From Uliginosibacterium gangwonense DSM 18521 (lineage in GTDB: Bacteria; Pseudomonadota; Gammaproteobacteria; Burkholderiales; Rhodocyclaceae), in assembly GCF_000373965.1 (NCBI RefSeq), contig NZ_KB892846.1:186001-250000 (forward strand): a stretch of 64,000 nucleotides of DNA. Direction: 5' to 3'. Every line of letters starts with the position of its first letter. The first letter of the stretch is position 1. Of this stretch, positions 18,901-27,554 are shown one piece after another. The notes under the pieces were generated by a model. It saw only the letters and a list, made by a program, of their open reading frames with translations. It was not told the DNA's origin and made no database searches. The position numbers were made by a program, and so were the translations under genes.

Positions 18901-19760
18901 TGGTTAAGATAGCCAAATGCCGAATAACGCAACTTCATGGCATATTTCTGCATCAAGCCTTCAGGCTTGTAATTGCTGCCATATTGCTTGCAGTTGCTCT
19001 CCACCCCAACTGTGGGATCGCAAACCAACACACGAACATACAACCGATAGACCTTGGAACTGCTAGTCGTGCCTGTTCCGGTATAGTCTTCCTGCGTTGC
19101 CCCAGAAAGCGTAGATGGGTTGGTGGCCGTCACCCACATTACAGTACCGTAATTGGTATTGTTTCCATAGTTCTGCACCGAAGTTCTAACAGTGCTCCAC
19201 GTGAAAGGCGTTGCGCCTGTGATCAACGAAGAGCTGGAAATCGCGGTATCAGGATAGACGCCACTGCCCGCCTGCCCCGTGTTATAGGTTTTCTCCAGAA
19301 TGGTCTGCGTAGCTGTATCGATAACACGGGCACCACCCGACAATGTCCAGCGGAAAACGTCCAGCGACTGCATGGACGCCCAGTTCAGATAGTTCCCACT
19401 CCACAGTGCTGGAGACGTACTGCTGCATGCATGGCTAGTCGCATACTTTTTAGGCGCAAAGTAACTGTTTTTTGGGGTTGTGGAATTGTACTGATACTCG
19501 TAACACTTCTCAGAGTCAAAATACCCAATATAGGTATTTGTTGCCGCATAGGCATTGGCAGAACTCTTATATGCGGGGGTATTGGCCGTTGGCCACTCCA
19601 CTGAGAGCGTCAAGGCCAGATTGCCTGGCACGGAAATTGACGAGAACAATGGAGAATCCGCCAGAGAAACGTCTGCTCTAGCCGCAATCGCACCTCCCCC
19701 GAACGCTAATACAGCCGCAAAAATCAAGAATGGTTTAAGCGATGAATTCAACTTGGGCAT
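15960..19760 (-). CDS. pilY1: PilY1-like type IV pilus tip adhesin and assembly factor
   Basis: A very large (1266 residues) secreted protein with a cleavable signal peptide (about 1-29). The N-terminal half has the family segment LWSGNYLNWASMQSLDVFRWTLSGGARVIDT. The C-terminal half is a PilY1/PilC beta-propeller with FVGANDGMLHAVNADSGAEMFAYIPS, LLIGGLGKGGKGYFALDVTDP and DALYAGDLQGNIWRLDVS. I see no D-x-S-x-S metal site of a von Willebrand A domain, which some PilY1 proteins carry. It usually sits at the pilus tip, antagonises retraction and mediates adhesion or surface sensing. It follows pilX in the operon after a 137-base gap. Confidence 0.92.
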   Translation of the reverse strand: MPKLNSSLKPFLIFAAVLAFGGGAIAARADVSLADSPLFSSISVPGNLALTLSVEWPTANTPAYKSSANAYAATNTYIGYFDSEKCYEYQYNSTTPKNSYFAPKKYATSHACSSTSPALWSGNYLNWASMQSLDVFRWTLSGGARVIDTATQTILEKTYNTGQAGSGVYPDTAISSSSLITGATPFTWSTVRTSVQNYGNNTNYGTVMWVTATNPSTLSGATQEDYTGTGTTSSSKVYRLYVRVLVCDPTVGVESNCKQYGSNYKPEGLMQKYAMKLRYSAFGYLNQGGSSRNGGVMRARMKYIAPTKPIPGSSDVTNSAAEWDASTGVMLQNPDTADASATTSRASSEGGYSVTVSDSGVMNYLDKFGKVVVGTYKSNDPVSELYYSAVRYFKNLGNVPNFSSLSGSGSQATLKTWIDGFPVISDWDDPILYSCQKNFILGIGDINTWYDGGLPGSSLTGSETIPSQVSSDSTVNVTTATNMVGQLEGLGNIGQSYYNSGRADTYYIAGLAYDSHVKDIRTDLTGTQTINTYWMDVLENGYVSKNQYWLATKYGGFTVPSGFSPYDGSNGTSTIPITAWHTTSDLSGSTTDPRPDNYFLADKPSAMVSGLNNAFSKIVAEASAAYSTTVNFPTLTLSAGTATANYSASYDPTTWTGSLFKGSVTFNSDGSLNSNLAAWNFRDILDKTAITSRKIVTCCVSTGGGLPFQASNLGAGGLNSRTYYASFANVPGVSSGSQSAANYVAYLRGDRSKELVNGGAYRTRTYLLGDIVNSTPWVMSQPHNPYTSLTGYDVFKNNNSSRQLVVFVGANDGMLHAVNADSGAEMFAYIPSFVYGDSTTASSTGLASLGNPTFTHHFMVDGKLEADFDVDFQDTPKKLSATGSPDWHSLLIGGLGKGGKGYFALDVTDPSSWSNEAAVATKVLWEFTDSTMGYSYGLPRVVRTKKYGWVVVMVSGYNNPDGKGYFYFVDPRTGDLLEKVATPEGSLASPINMRFVRGFMTDYSAAMVDALYAGDLQGNIWRLDVSADSGSYPVPKKIAKLTNSAGVAQPVTTITLIQADQSSGSVSEKRYVIVGTGRLLADGDITSSDQQSIYVIADGTRGFAGFYSDVTLPSGVSYPITRSNLQENVKMAGITVSTTKPMGWYYDLSSSAGIAERIVIDPDVSPYVSNLVVFTSDIPNGSVCSPAGTSYGYAFYVGTGKSALLNGVEKHAYSGLVNGGAFVMIGGKLYYKGGTTSGGIEDLGINPNAALTSVIRLNWRIIPTAD

Positions 19761-19897
19761 GGTAGCCTCGCAAATACAAGTGGAGCATAAAGCCCAAACG
19801 TAACAGCTTGGGCATCCCGCAATTCAACCCTATCGGATCGCATCAATCAACTTTTACAATTTCATCAAAACTGCTATCGATAAACAAATTAGTAAAA

Positions 19898-20569
19898 TCA
19901 CTGCAGAAGTACGGTCGACTGCAAGTAGGTCACCTGATTTGTGACGGAATCCTGTACTCGAACAGTCACACGCATTGGCCATCCTGCACCACCACCACCG
20001 GTCCCATTTTTAGAGCCGCCGCTGCTGGGCCACTTATAATCAGTTCCATAATTAGCCCCTTTTCTACGTGCAGCCAAGCTACCCGTTATAACTGGATTGG
20101 CACAGTACGACGAATCCCCGTCTCCAGCTTTGGTGCATTGACGCTCAATGACATAGGTAATTTTTTCGCTTGAAGACTCGTTGCTACTAAAATCCTTAGA
20201 GTGATCCATGCCTGCCGCAGTAAATGCTGTTTCACTCAGCAATACTTTCGGGATACCACGCGAATCATCATTCGATTGTTTGATTGAAGCAAAATAATGG
20301 GCAGAAGGAGCATCATTGGAAAAATCAGTGATTGAGATCCCGTCTGTCAAAGAAAACATTGCTCGATTAAACCCTCTTTCGCCAACGCTGATTGAGCTAC
20401 GCTTGAAAGCCACACTCCCTGCCATCAAAGTAGAAGCACTAAATGAACGAACCAAGGCCACTGCTGAAAACATCAGTACGGTCAATGCCACCAGGGTGAT
20501 AAGAATTGAAATCCCACGCTGCTGGGCTGCCCGACGGCCAGAAATAGATAATTTTTTAGGCATATTCAT
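19898..20569 (-). CDS. pilX: PilX-like minor pilin
   Basis: A 223-residue protein with one N-terminal hydrophobic helix preceded by QQRGISILITLVALTVLM, a PilX_N-type start in which the usual GF...E pilin signature is altered. The C-terminal part has Cys-containing and glycine-rich segments (GSKNGTGGGGAGW). PilX helps prime pilus assembly with the other minor pilins. It starts 6 bases after pilW and precedes pilY1, the conserved order. Confidence 0.88.
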   Translation of the reverse strand: MNMPKKLSISGRRAAQQRGISILITLVALTVLMFSAVALVRSFSASTLMAGSVAFKRSSISVGERGFNRAMFSLTDGISITDFSNDAPSAHYFASIKQSNDDSRGIPKVLLSETAFTAAGMDHSKDFSSNESSSEKITYVIERQCTKAGDGDSSYCANPVITGSLAARRKGANYGTDYKWPSSGGSKNGTGGGGAGWPMRVTVRVQDSVTNQVTYLQSTVLLQ

Positions 20570-20575
20570 GGCGAG

Positions 20576-21850
20576 TTACAGCAAGTTGTTACGCAAAGGA
20601 ATGACGACGTCCACAGTACGATAGCGATAGATACGCTCTGCACTGGTGAAAGTTCTCGTAACTGACAGATCTCGATTGGCCGGGTCTTTCAGGCCGTTAA
20701 ACAGCACAATACTGGCAGGACTCACACAACCGTTCTGCTGCGCAGAACCCGCCACCGCAGCAGTACAGGCAGGAACGGTAGAGTCCGCAGCAGAAGTCTC
20801 CTGCAAGGATGTCCGGAAAATCATGCCCAAGCGTATTGCCTTGATGTTACTTAGCAACGCAACCGCTGTAATGCTTCCATCCATCAATGCCTTGGTACCA
20901 TATGAGGCAGAGACAGGATCTGGCACTTTGGGGCTAAACCAGCTATCCACTTTGCCATCACCATCCAGATCCACCCCATACAGGGCATGCATTTCAAAGA
21001 CGCCATCGGTAATAATTGATGGGCTATCAGAGCTGGCCTTGAGCAAATCAAAGGAGTAAAGCGTATTGTTGTCTCCAACACCGAGCAGCATAAATGTGGG
21101 AGGGTTATTGCCCACCACGTTGCCAATATTGCTTACCACAGCCTGCTCGGTAAATGATGTCTGCAGCGCTTGGGCATAAGTACCTGCAAAGGGTAGAGAA
21201 GTCGGCGACGCAGCAGCATCAAATGTGGATGAAACCTGTTCCAGACTACAGGGATGAACCGTTGTGGTCGTGGCCCCTGTAACATCACTGACCAGAAGCA
21301 AATCATTGGGTTTATAAAAAGCAGTAGAGTCCAGCGAAACAGCGGTACTCCCATTCACAGGAATGACCGACACGTTGATTGGCATATCTGCCAAACTCGC
21401 CGTGCCAGACATGACAACCAAAACATCGGAAGGCTGTCCGCTGATGCCGGGAGTGGTTGCATCCGGCACAATCAAGATGGGAGACAGGCGGAACTCACCC
21501 GCAGTGCCCGTAGGTTTTACGTTTGTGAAGGGGGCGGGCAGTGTTGTTGCAGGGAACAGGTTTGCGCCATTTTTCTTTGCACTCAACGCACACCCGTACG
21601 CATAGCTTGAGAGCGGTGCGAAACCCGAACCTGCCTGACGCACGATGGTGTCTATCAACTGTGCGTTGTAGGCACCAGTCTGATTGATATCATTGATAGA
21701 GGTCGTCGTGCGCTTGCGCCCTTCTGCAAAGGTAAGCACCTGGTATACCGCAAACAGAAGGATCATGGATATAACCATCGCAACCATGAGTTCAATCAGC
21801 GTGACCCCAGACGCGCGAGCCAGACGAGAAGAAGATGACGAACGCTTCAT
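20576..21850 (-). CDS. pilW: PilW-like minor pilin
   Basis: A 424-residue protein, long as usual for PilW, with an N-terminal prepilin segment RASGVTLIELMVAMVISMILLFAVY containing the Glu5-type residue. The large C-terminal domain includes the DGVFEMHALYGVDLDGDGKVDSW stretch typical of PilW. It takes part in the minor pilin complex that initiates the pilus. Its ATG overlaps the pilV stop by four bases. Confidence 0.92.
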   Translation of the reverse strand: MKRSSSSSRLARASGVTLIELMVAMVISMILLFAVYQVLTFAEGRKRTTTSINDINQTGAYNAQLIDTIVRQAGSGFAPLSSYAYGCALSAKKNGANLFPATTLPAPFTNVKPTGTAGEFRLSPILIVPDATTPGISGQPSDVLVVMSGTASLADMPINVSVIPVNGSTAVSLDSTAFYKPNDLLLVSDVTGATTTTVHPCSLEQVSSTFDAAASPTSLPFAGTYAQALQTSFTEQAVVSNIGNVVGNNPPTFMLLGVGDNNTLYSFDLLKASSDSPSIITDGVFEMHALYGVDLDGDGKVDSWFSPKVPDPVSASYGTKALMDGSITAVALLSNIKAIRLGMIFRTSLQETSAADSTVPACTAAVAGSAQQNGCVSPASIVLFNGLKDPANRDLSVTRTFTSAERIYRYRTVDVVIPLRNNLL

Positions 21851-22296
21851 TGAACCATTACCTCGGTAACGTAACGACTATCACTTTCAGAAGCTCCCTT
21901 GCTGGGGGCCCTCCACGTGATCGTAATAACTGCCACTTGTGCTTTGGTCACTGCATCCACATTGAGTGCGATCGTCGCATTACCATTCGGCAAGCATGTG
22001 GGGGAGCATTGGGGCGCTACCGCCTTGACCCGATTATCCAGCCAGCTCTGATAACTAGCTTTGAGCGGGGACGCAGTGTAATCAACGGACTTATATGTCC
22101 ACATCATGGTTGCCAGATCATTGGCCAGCAACGCGGCGTTGTTGCGATCTTCCGAGTCAGTGGAGAACTGCACGCCCCTAGCTTGCAAGGCAACCAGACC
22201 CAATATGCCAATGGTAAATAGTGCTACCGACACCAGCACTTCGATCAGGGCAAAACCTTGAGCACGTCGAATAGATGTGTTGCGTATAGTCTTCAT
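21847..22296 (-). CDS. pilV: PilV-like minor pilin
   Basis: About 149 residues with the prepilin start RAQGFALIEVLVSVALFTIGILGLVALQ; the GFALIEVLVS form and the GLVALQARG continuation are typical of PilV. I place the start at 22296, one base after the fimT stop (TGAGATG); an upstream ATG at 22308 is possible. It overlaps pilW by four bases. It is part of the priming complex of the type IV pilus. Confidence 0.9.
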   Translation of the reverse strand: MKTIRNTSIRRAQGFALIEVLVSVALFTIGILGLVALQARGVQFSTDSEDRNNAALLANDLATMMWTYKSVDYTASPLKASYQSWLDNRVKAVAPQCSPTCLPNGNATIALNVDAVTKAQVAVITITWRAPSKGASESDSRYVTEVMVQ

Positions 22297-22297
22297 C

Positions 22298-22885
22298 TCA
22301 ACACCCATCCGGTTGGCTGCTTGAGAGTGTTTTATTCGGGTCACAGAGTCGTATCTTTCCGCCCAGGCTCACCAATACACTCAACGGGCGATCTGCCCCT
22401 GACATTGACACAGCATATTTAACAGGAGTCGCTGCATCAGCACCAACCGTACAATTTCCCACAAACCCCGTGGCAGTTGCATTGGACAGGCGGCCGACGG
22501 AGTTGAAGCAGATAAATCCTCCGTCCGCAGAAATGGAAACCCCGTTCTGTGCCGCGGCAGAGCTGCTCAAAACCATCTCGCCAGTTTTTTGATCGCTCCC
22601 CGTCAGAGGCAGGGTCTGCACATACCACTTCTGCCCTGTGGCAGAAGGCGTGGCCAACAAGGCGGGAGTGGCGTTGGTCAAGGCAAATACTGTCCGGGCA
22701 CTCCGTTTGACGGCCTCCATTTGCGCCGCCCGCAAATCATTCTGTAAAGACTCTGCCACACTACGCACCTTGGCGTTTTTCGCCCAGGTTGCCATGTCAG
22801 GGACTGCGAGAAATATGAGAATGGCCAAGACAGTCAAAGTCACCATCAGCTCAATCAGCGTGAACCCGAGATGATCAGAGCGCAT
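22298..22885 (-). CDS. fimT: FimT/GspH-like minor pilin
   Basis: A 195-residue pseudopilin with the prepilin segment [27 protein letters not shown] and the FimT/GspH-type middle (LQNDLRAAQMEAVKRSARTVFAL, then ...GGFICFNSVGRLS). The ATG at 22885 has AAGGA 8 bases upstream and overlaps the pilE stop by one base. It is the second gene of the minor pilin operon. Confidence 0.9.
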   Translation of the reverse strand: MRSDHLGFTLIELMVTLTVLAILIFLAVPDMATWAKNAKVRSVAESLQNDLRAAQMEAVKRSARTVFALTNATPALLATPSATGQKWYVQTLPLTGSDQKTGEMVLSSSAAAQNGVSISADGGFICFNSVGRLSNATATGFVGNCTVGADAATPVKYAVSMSGADRPLSVLVSLGGKIRLCDPNKTLSSSQPDGC

Positions 22886-23352
22886 CAGCAATTTCCTTGT
22901 TGCGCAGCACGCGTAATCCAGCAGCTATTGGAAGTCCCCCATTTACCACTCAGCGTTTTCTGCTCTCGCTTTTCACTAATCGTATAATCAAACGCTGCGG
23001 TGGAGGTCCCCGTAGCACCTGTTGCATGAATCGTATAGCTACTCGCCGTCAGATTATTAGCATCGTTTGTGCAGTAAATGGAGAAATACTTGCCTGCTGT
23101 ATACGTAGTAGTCAAACAAGGAGGTGAGAAAGCCCCAGTCGCTGCATAGGTGCGGTTATCCTGATAATACTGCTCCATCTTGACCTGCATGGAAGACAGC
23201 ATATTGGTTGCATCAGACAAGCGCCCACGCAGAATGTAATCGTTATAGGCAGGCACAGCGATCGAAGCCAGAATGCCAATGATCGCCACCACTATCATCA
23301 GTTCAATCAAGGTGAAGCCCTTGGCGGAGTGTTTGCTGCCGCACGAATTCAT
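22885..23352 (-). CDS. pilE: PilE-like minor pilin, first gene of the operon
   Basis: A 155-residue prepilin with [37 protein letters not shown] followed by the [24 protein letters not shown] motif. That motif is typical of the PilE minor pilin, not the major PilA. I chose the ATG at 23352 because AAGG stands 8 bases upstream and the leader then has a normal length; starts at 23388 and 23421 are in frame. It heads the operon pilE-fimT-pilV-pilW-pilX-pilY1. An inverted repeat 71-96 bases upstream may regulate it. Confidence 0.9.
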   Translation of the reverse strand: MNSCGSKHSAKGFTLIELMIVVAIIGILASIAVPAYNDYILRGRLSDATNMLSSMQVKMEQYYQDNRTYAATGAFSPPCLTTTYTAGKYFSIYCTNDANNLTASSYTIHATGATGTSTAAFDYTISEKREQKTLSGKWGTSNSCWITRAAQQGNC

Positions 23353-23869
23353 TTGACGCTGCCTTGCCACATTCCAAGCATTCAACATATCAACCCCGTT
23401 TGACCAAAACTCAAACCTCAATCAGATCAGGGCCATACACCTGATCTGCCGCCAGCCTCTCACATCCCAAGACACTTGATTGAATCATAGAACGTGATGC
23501 GTCAAGTTCATCGCGGTAGAAGATGAGCGGCCCAAACCTTTGACTGTGTGGTAGTCCGACGACGCGCCCACACTGTCCGGCACGCTTCACCCTTGCAAAA
23601 CGGCGGTGTAAACTTGACGAACTCGAAATTTATGTCAGAAGTGACCGATCACACGACAAGCCTGCGATAAACGGCATGCCGCACCTGATGGTTGAATTCC
23701 GCAGCAGGCTTCATCTATATCAGATCCTGTCTTGTTGCCGACTGCCAAAATGGGGAGGCTTACCTCTTTATTTTGTACAAGAAGAAAACTATTATCCGCT
23801 GCAGCCTGTAAGCAGCCCTTTACGCCCCACGTGACCATACCGCTGACAAACTGAGAATTGAGATAGACG
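23353..23869. other. 517-base intergenic region between pilE and the HAD gene
   Basis: Apart from the inverted repeat I see no firm feature. A 67-codon minus-strand frame (23635-23838), MVTWGVKGCLQAAADNSFLL onward with a cysteine-containing C terminus, has plausible composition but no recognisable family and no good ribosome binding site. It may be a gene remnant or chance. Confidence 0.35.
23423..23448. promoter_or_regulatory. Perfect 9-base inverted repeat upstream of the minor pilin operon
   Basis: CAGATCAGG (23423-23431) and CCTGATCTG (23440-23448) are perfect inverted arms separated by 8 bases. The repeat lies 71-96 bases upstream of pilE and far from the next gene on the other side. 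It could be an operator for a dimeric regulator or a hairpin in the leader RNA. No regulator can be assigned. Confidence 0.5.
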
Positions 23870-24700
23870 ATGAAGTACAAGGCTGTAGCATTGGATCTGG
23901 ATGGAACTCTATTAGGTAGTGACTTGAAGATCCGCCACGAAGTGGCCGAAACCATCCAGTCTGTCCGTGCAGCGGGGGTACGTGTATTGATGGTAACCGG
24001 GCGCCACCATAGTGCTGCCATGCCCTATCACCACCAGTTGGGGCTGGATACGCCGCTGATGTGCTGCAACGGCACCTATGCCTGGGATACTCGATCGGGT
24101 CGGGCATTGATGCCTCGTCCGCTGGAAAAGGCACAGGCTTGCCATACATTGGAACTGGTGCGCCAACATGGTGTGCATACTCTGGTGTACGTGGATGGCT
24201 CAATGACTTACGAGGTGGTGGAGCCCCATCTGGCACGCATCCTCACCTGGGCCGAATCGGTGCCACCAGCCCTGCGTCCCTCCATTCGTCAGGTGGCGAA
24301 TTTCGAGGCTGAGATAGAAGCCGCCGAGCATGTGTGGAAATTCGCCACCACCACGCCCAACCTGGAACACCTGCATGCCTTTGGCTGTGCGGTGGAACAA
24401 GAAACAGGTTTGAGTTGCGAGTGGTCCGCCAAAGACCGCATTGACGTGGCCCAACAGGGGAACAGCAAGGGGCGTTTGTTGGTGGAATGGCTCAGGTCGG
24501 AGGGCATCGCGCCAGAGCAGACAATCGCCTTTGGCGACAGTCCGAATGATATTTCCATGCTTCAGGCGGTCGGGCTGGGGATTGCCATGGGCCACAGCAA
24601 TGAGGCGGTACGGACTGCGGCCAAGCTGGTGGCAGGGAGCAACGACTCGGCGGCCATCGCTCTTGCCTTGCAGGAGCATGTATTGGACTGTTGCACTTAG
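23870..24700 (+). CDS. Cof-type HAD-IIB family phosphatase
   Basis: A 276-residue HAD-superfamily hydrolase: motif I DLDGTLL (nucleophile and acid aspartates at about 9 and 11), motif II VTGRH, motif IV GDSPNDISML, and the IIB cap domain between. The GNSKGRLL segment is the usual lysine-containing motif III. Members dephosphorylate small phosphorylated metabolites such as sugar phosphates, pyridoxal phosphate or flavin phosphates. The substrate here is unknown. It is a single gene between the minor pilin operon and a convergent hypothetical gene. Confidence 0.9.
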   Translation: MKYKAVALDLDGTLLGSDLKIRHEVAETIQSVRAAGVRVLMVTGRHHSAAMPYHHQLGLDTPLMCCNGTYAWDTRSGRALMPRPLEKAQACHTLELVRQHGVHTLVYVDGSMTYEVVEPHLARILTWAESVPPALRPSIRQVANFEAEIEAAEHVWKFATTTPNLEHLHAFGCAVEQETGLSCEWSAKDRIDVAQQGNSKGRLLVEWLRSEGIAPEQTIAFGDSPNDISMLQAVGLGIAMGHSNEAVRTAAKLVAGSNDSAAIALALQEHVLDCCT

Positions 24701-24735
24701 AACCTATGCATAATCTTACTGCGAGGCTGTGATCG

Positions 24736-24759
24736 GGGCTCTGAACATGTTCTGAGCCC
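24736..24759. terminator. Hairpin between convergent genes
   Basis: GGGCTC-T-GAAC-AT-GTTC-T-GAGCCC forms a long stem with a single T-T mismatch between the ends of the HAD gene and the leftward hypothetical gene. There is no strong T-run, so termination is probable but not certain. Confidence 0.55.
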
Positions 24760-24769
24760 TTCGTTGCTG

Positions 24770-25210
24770 TTATCTGCGTGGTGCAGACTGAGCACGCCCG
24801 CCCCGGTCATTCCAGAAGCCGCGCACATCTTCGCGCAGTCGACTGCGCTCTTCGGGCGACAGCCGCTGCAAGCGGGGAGGCTGACGGTCGGACCACGTTA
24901 CCTGCTCGTTTCCCTTGCCATTGGCAGAAGCATTGCCAGCCCCGTTGCCGGGAGGCTCACGCCAGGTTTGGCGCGCTTGCCCTGAATGAGGGGCAGCATC
25001 AGTTTTCTGATCGTTGTTGCGATCCACTTCCCGGCGCAAGTCTTGGCGCAACTGGCGAATCCGTTCGTGGTTCTGGCCTTGCTGCTCGCGCACGGCCTCA
25101 TTGATCGCAGCCTCATTATGCAAAATGAGGCCGCCTCGCGGGGGCTGCTCGGCAGCAGACACGCCACACACTACAACTGCCAGCACGACGAGCAACAAAC
25201 GATGTGCCAC
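24770..25210 (-). CDS. Small exported basic protein of unknown function
   Basis: About 146 residues with a signal peptide (AHRLLLVVLAVVVCGVSAAEQ). The rest is hydrophilic and rich in Arg, Gln and Asn, with a likely coiled stretch NEAVREQQGQNHERIRQLRQDLRREVDRN and a C-terminal LSPEERSRLREDVRGFWNDRG motif found in many small periplasmic proteins of proteobacteria. I prefer the GTG at 25210, preceded by AGGAG, over a GTG at 25264 because it starts at the signal peptide. It is divergent from the OmpR-type regulator, so the pair may control it. I do not recognise a named family. Confidence 0.7.
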   Translation of the reverse strand: MAHRLLLVVLAVVVCGVSAAEQPPRGGLILHNEAAINEAVREQQGQNHERIRQLRQDLRREVDRNNDQKTDAAPHSGQARQTWREPPGNGAGNASANGKGNEQVTWSDRQPPRLQRLSPEERSRLREDVRGFWNDRGGRAQSAPRR

Positions 25211-25436
25211 GGTACTCTGACTCCTATCCACCCCAATGCTTTCCAACAAAGCGTTTGCCCCCACCCATGCAGAACCTAGCTCTTAGGGCACACTCGAAGT
25301 ATGCAAGGATTGGCTGTAAAGGGCATGTGCATTTGTAAGCACTTGTTGCGAAATCGGCGAACCGCAACAATTACTCACCATATACAGATACATCGTGCTT
25401 CTGCCCCTGCTGACTTATTGGAAAGGAAGGCTTACG

Positions 25437-26183
25437 ATGCCTGCCATGGAAAAGGAACATTACCGAATTCTGGTCGTCGATGACGACGCACGGCTGCGCA
25501 ATCTGCTGGATCGCTACCTCGGCGAACAGGGTTTCACCGTTAAAACCGTGGCAGACGCAACTCAGATGGATCGCGCCTTGAACCGCGAACATTTCGATTT
25601 GATGGTACTTGACCTGATGTTGCCCGGCGAAGACGGGCTGAGTATCTGCAAGCGCCTGCGGGCTGCCGAGAACGCCCTGCCTATCGTGATGCTTACAGCG
25701 CGGAGTGAGGACGTTGACCGGATCATCGGCCTGGAACTGGGCGCGGACGATTACCTGCCCAAGCCCTTCAACCCGCGTGAGCTGGTGGCCCGTATCCACG
25801 CCGTGCTCCGCCGCCAACCCAAGGATCTGCCGGGTGCTCCGGCAGACACCCAGACGATCATCAGCTTTGGCAAGGTGCGGGTGGATTTATCCACACGGCG
25901 CCTGGAATGCAGTGGTGAAACCCTGCCGCTGACCACCGGGGAATTCGCACTCCTCAAAGTCTTGCTGCAACACCCACGCCAGCCACTGTCGCGCGACAAA
26001 CTCATGGAGTTGGCCCGTGGGCGGGAATACGATGTGTTTGACCGGTCCATTGACGTACAGATTTCCCGGCTCCGCAAACTGGTAGAAGACGAACCGACCA
26101 AACCCCGCTACATCCAGACTGTCTGGGGCTTTGGTTACGTTTTCGTACCGGATGAGGCGAGCCCGGAGCAACCCGAGCGGTAA
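25437..26183 (+). CDS. ompR: OmpR-type response regulator
   Basis: A 248-residue regulator with a receiver domain (acidic pocket DDD 15-17, phospho-acceptor Asp59 in VLDLMLPG, lysine in LPKPF) and an OmpR/PhoB winged-helix domain ending in YIQTVWGFGYVFVPDE. The ATG at 25437 has AAGGAAGG 7 bases upstream. It is followed after 6 bases by its sensor kinase. Similarity to OmpR is strong (the ELGADDYLPKPFNPRELVARI style), so it may respond to osmolarity or envelope state, but no target is shown. Confidence 0.92.
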   Translation: MPAMEKEHYRILVVDDDARLRNLLDRYLGEQGFTVKTVADATQMDRALNREHFDLMVLDLMLPGEDGLSICKRLRAAENALPIVMLTARSEDVDRIIGLELGADDYLPKPFNPRELVARIHAVLRRQPKDLPGAPADTQTIISFGKVRVDLSTRRLECSGETLPLTTGEFALLKVLLQHPRQPLSRDKLMELARGREYDVFDRSIDVQISRLRKLVEDEPTKPRYIQTVWGFGYVFVPDEASPEQPER

Positions 26184-26189
26184 GCCAGA

Positions 26190-27518
26190 ATGAGATGGCG
26201 CCACCCTTGGCCCAGAACCCTACTCTGGCGCTTCTTCCTGCTCATCGCATTGCTGATCAGCCTGTCCCTGTTCGCCTGGTTTCAGATCCTGAACCATTTT
26301 GCCGTGCGCTCACGTGCTACCCAGGCGGCACAACTGGTAATCAGCATGGTCAATCTCACCCGCTCAGCCCTGCTGGCGGCAGATGAAACCCGGCGCATCA
26401 GCCTCGTGCGTGAATTGGCCAACCAGGAAGGCATCAGGGTCATCCCCGCAGAGGAAGGGGACAAGATTGAGCCCATGGAAAATGGCGTCTTCATGCAAAC
26501 CCTGGTCGTCCAGACACGCACGCGCCTAGGCAATTACACCCGCTTTTCGCGTTCATTGCACGGGCAGCAAGGCTTCTTCGTCAGTTTCCGTCTGGATGAA
26601 GAAGACGCCAGTGATGAATATTGGCTGATGCTCCCCCCTAACCGCGTCAATCGGGCGGGGCTCGCCGAATGGGTGGGTTGGAGCAGTCTGGCTCTGCTGT
26701 TCTCCCTGTTGGGCGCCTACCTTTTGGTGCTCGGGGTCACCCGCCCACTCAAGGCCCTGGAAAACGCCGCCCGGGTGATCGGGCGTGGCGAACACCCTCT
26801 TCCATTATCCGAGCGGGGCCCACGCGAGATTGCCGAGGTGGCCCGCGCCTTCAACCAGATGTCGCACGATCTGACCCTGCTGGAGTCTGACCGCGCCCTG
26901 ATCCTTGCGGGCGTCTCGCATGATTTGCGTACTCCGCTGGCAAGGCTGCGCCTGGGCATCGAACTCTCTGGCGCCACCTCAGAAGATCTGGCCGCCATGA
27001 GCGCAGATATTGACGACATGGACCGGATCATCAACCAGTTCCTGGATTTTGCGCGTGACACCGTGGCAGAACCAGAGCAAACCGCCGATCTGGCCCAACT
27101 TACCCGCGAAGCCGTGGAATCCTTCATCCGCCGGGGCGCACCACTTGATCTGGTCGACCTGCCGCCCAGCCCCTGCCAGGGCCTGCGTGTGCTGGCCCTG
27201 CGTCGCGCCGTGACCAATCTGGTCGACAATGCCCTCAAGTACAGCGCGGGCAGCCCGGTCAATCTACGTATTCTCTGCCAGCCCGGATTCCTGGGCATCG
27301 AAGTGGCAGATCGTGGCCCTGGCATCCCGCCTGAACACGTTGATCGCCTCAAGCGCCCTTTCACACGCCTGGAAGATGCGCGCAGCAATGTTCAAGGGTC
27401 TGGACTGGGGCTAGCCATCGTTGACCGCATCGCCCGTCTGCATGGTGGCCACCTTGATCTGCTCGAACGTGAAGGCGGAGGGCTACGCGCCATATTGTAT
27501 CTGGCAAACAAGCAGTGA
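26190..27518 (+). CDS. envZ: EnvZ-like sensor histidine kinase
   Basis: A 442-residue inner-membrane kinase with two transmembrane segments (about 10-33 and 160-185) bracketing a periplasmic domain, then HAMP, a HisKA domain with phospho-acceptor His244 in AGVSHDLRTPLARLRLGIEL, and HATPase with NLVDNALKYS, DRGPGIP and GSGLGLAIV. The HDLRTPLTR-like H-box and the operon with the OmpR-like regulator make an EnvZ assignment reasonable. The signal is not known. Confidence 0.92.
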   Translation: MRWRHPWPRTLLWRFFLLIALLISLSLFAWFQILNHFAVRSRATQAAQLVISMVNLTRSALLAADETRRISLVRELANQEGIRVIPAEEGDKIEPMENGVFMQTLVVQTRTRLGNYTRFSRSLHGQQGFFVSFRLDEEDASDEYWLMLPPNRVNRAGLAEWVGWSSLALLFSLLGAYLLVLGVTRPLKALENAARVIGRGEHPLPLSERGPREIAEVARAFNQMSHDLTLLESDRALILAGVSHDLRTPLARLRLGIELSGATSEDLAAMSADIDDMDRIINQFLDFARDTVAEPEQTADLAQLTREAVESFIRRGAPLDLVDLPPSPCQGLRVLALRRAVTNLVDNALKYSAGSPVNLRILCQPGFLGIEVADRGPGIPPEHVDRLKRPFTRLEDARSNVQGSGLGLAIVDRIARLHGGHLDLLEREGGGLRAILYLANKQ

Positions 27519-27540
27519 TCGCCTTTTGCCCCGCCTCATC

Positions 27541-27546
27541 TATAAT
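27541..27546 (+). promoter_or_regulatory. TATAAT box very close to the yciB start
   Basis: A perfect TATAAT ends 8 bases before the yciB ATG, and no ribosome binding site lies between them. If used as a -10 box it would give a nearly leaderless mRNA. No convincing -35 box is visible, so it may be coincidental. Confidence 0.3.
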
Positions 27547-27554
27547 CCCAAGCC

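Noticed and set aside
18765-19604. Plus-strand frame of 279 codons
   Set aside because: It lies entirely antisense to pilY1 and has no similarity to a known protein.
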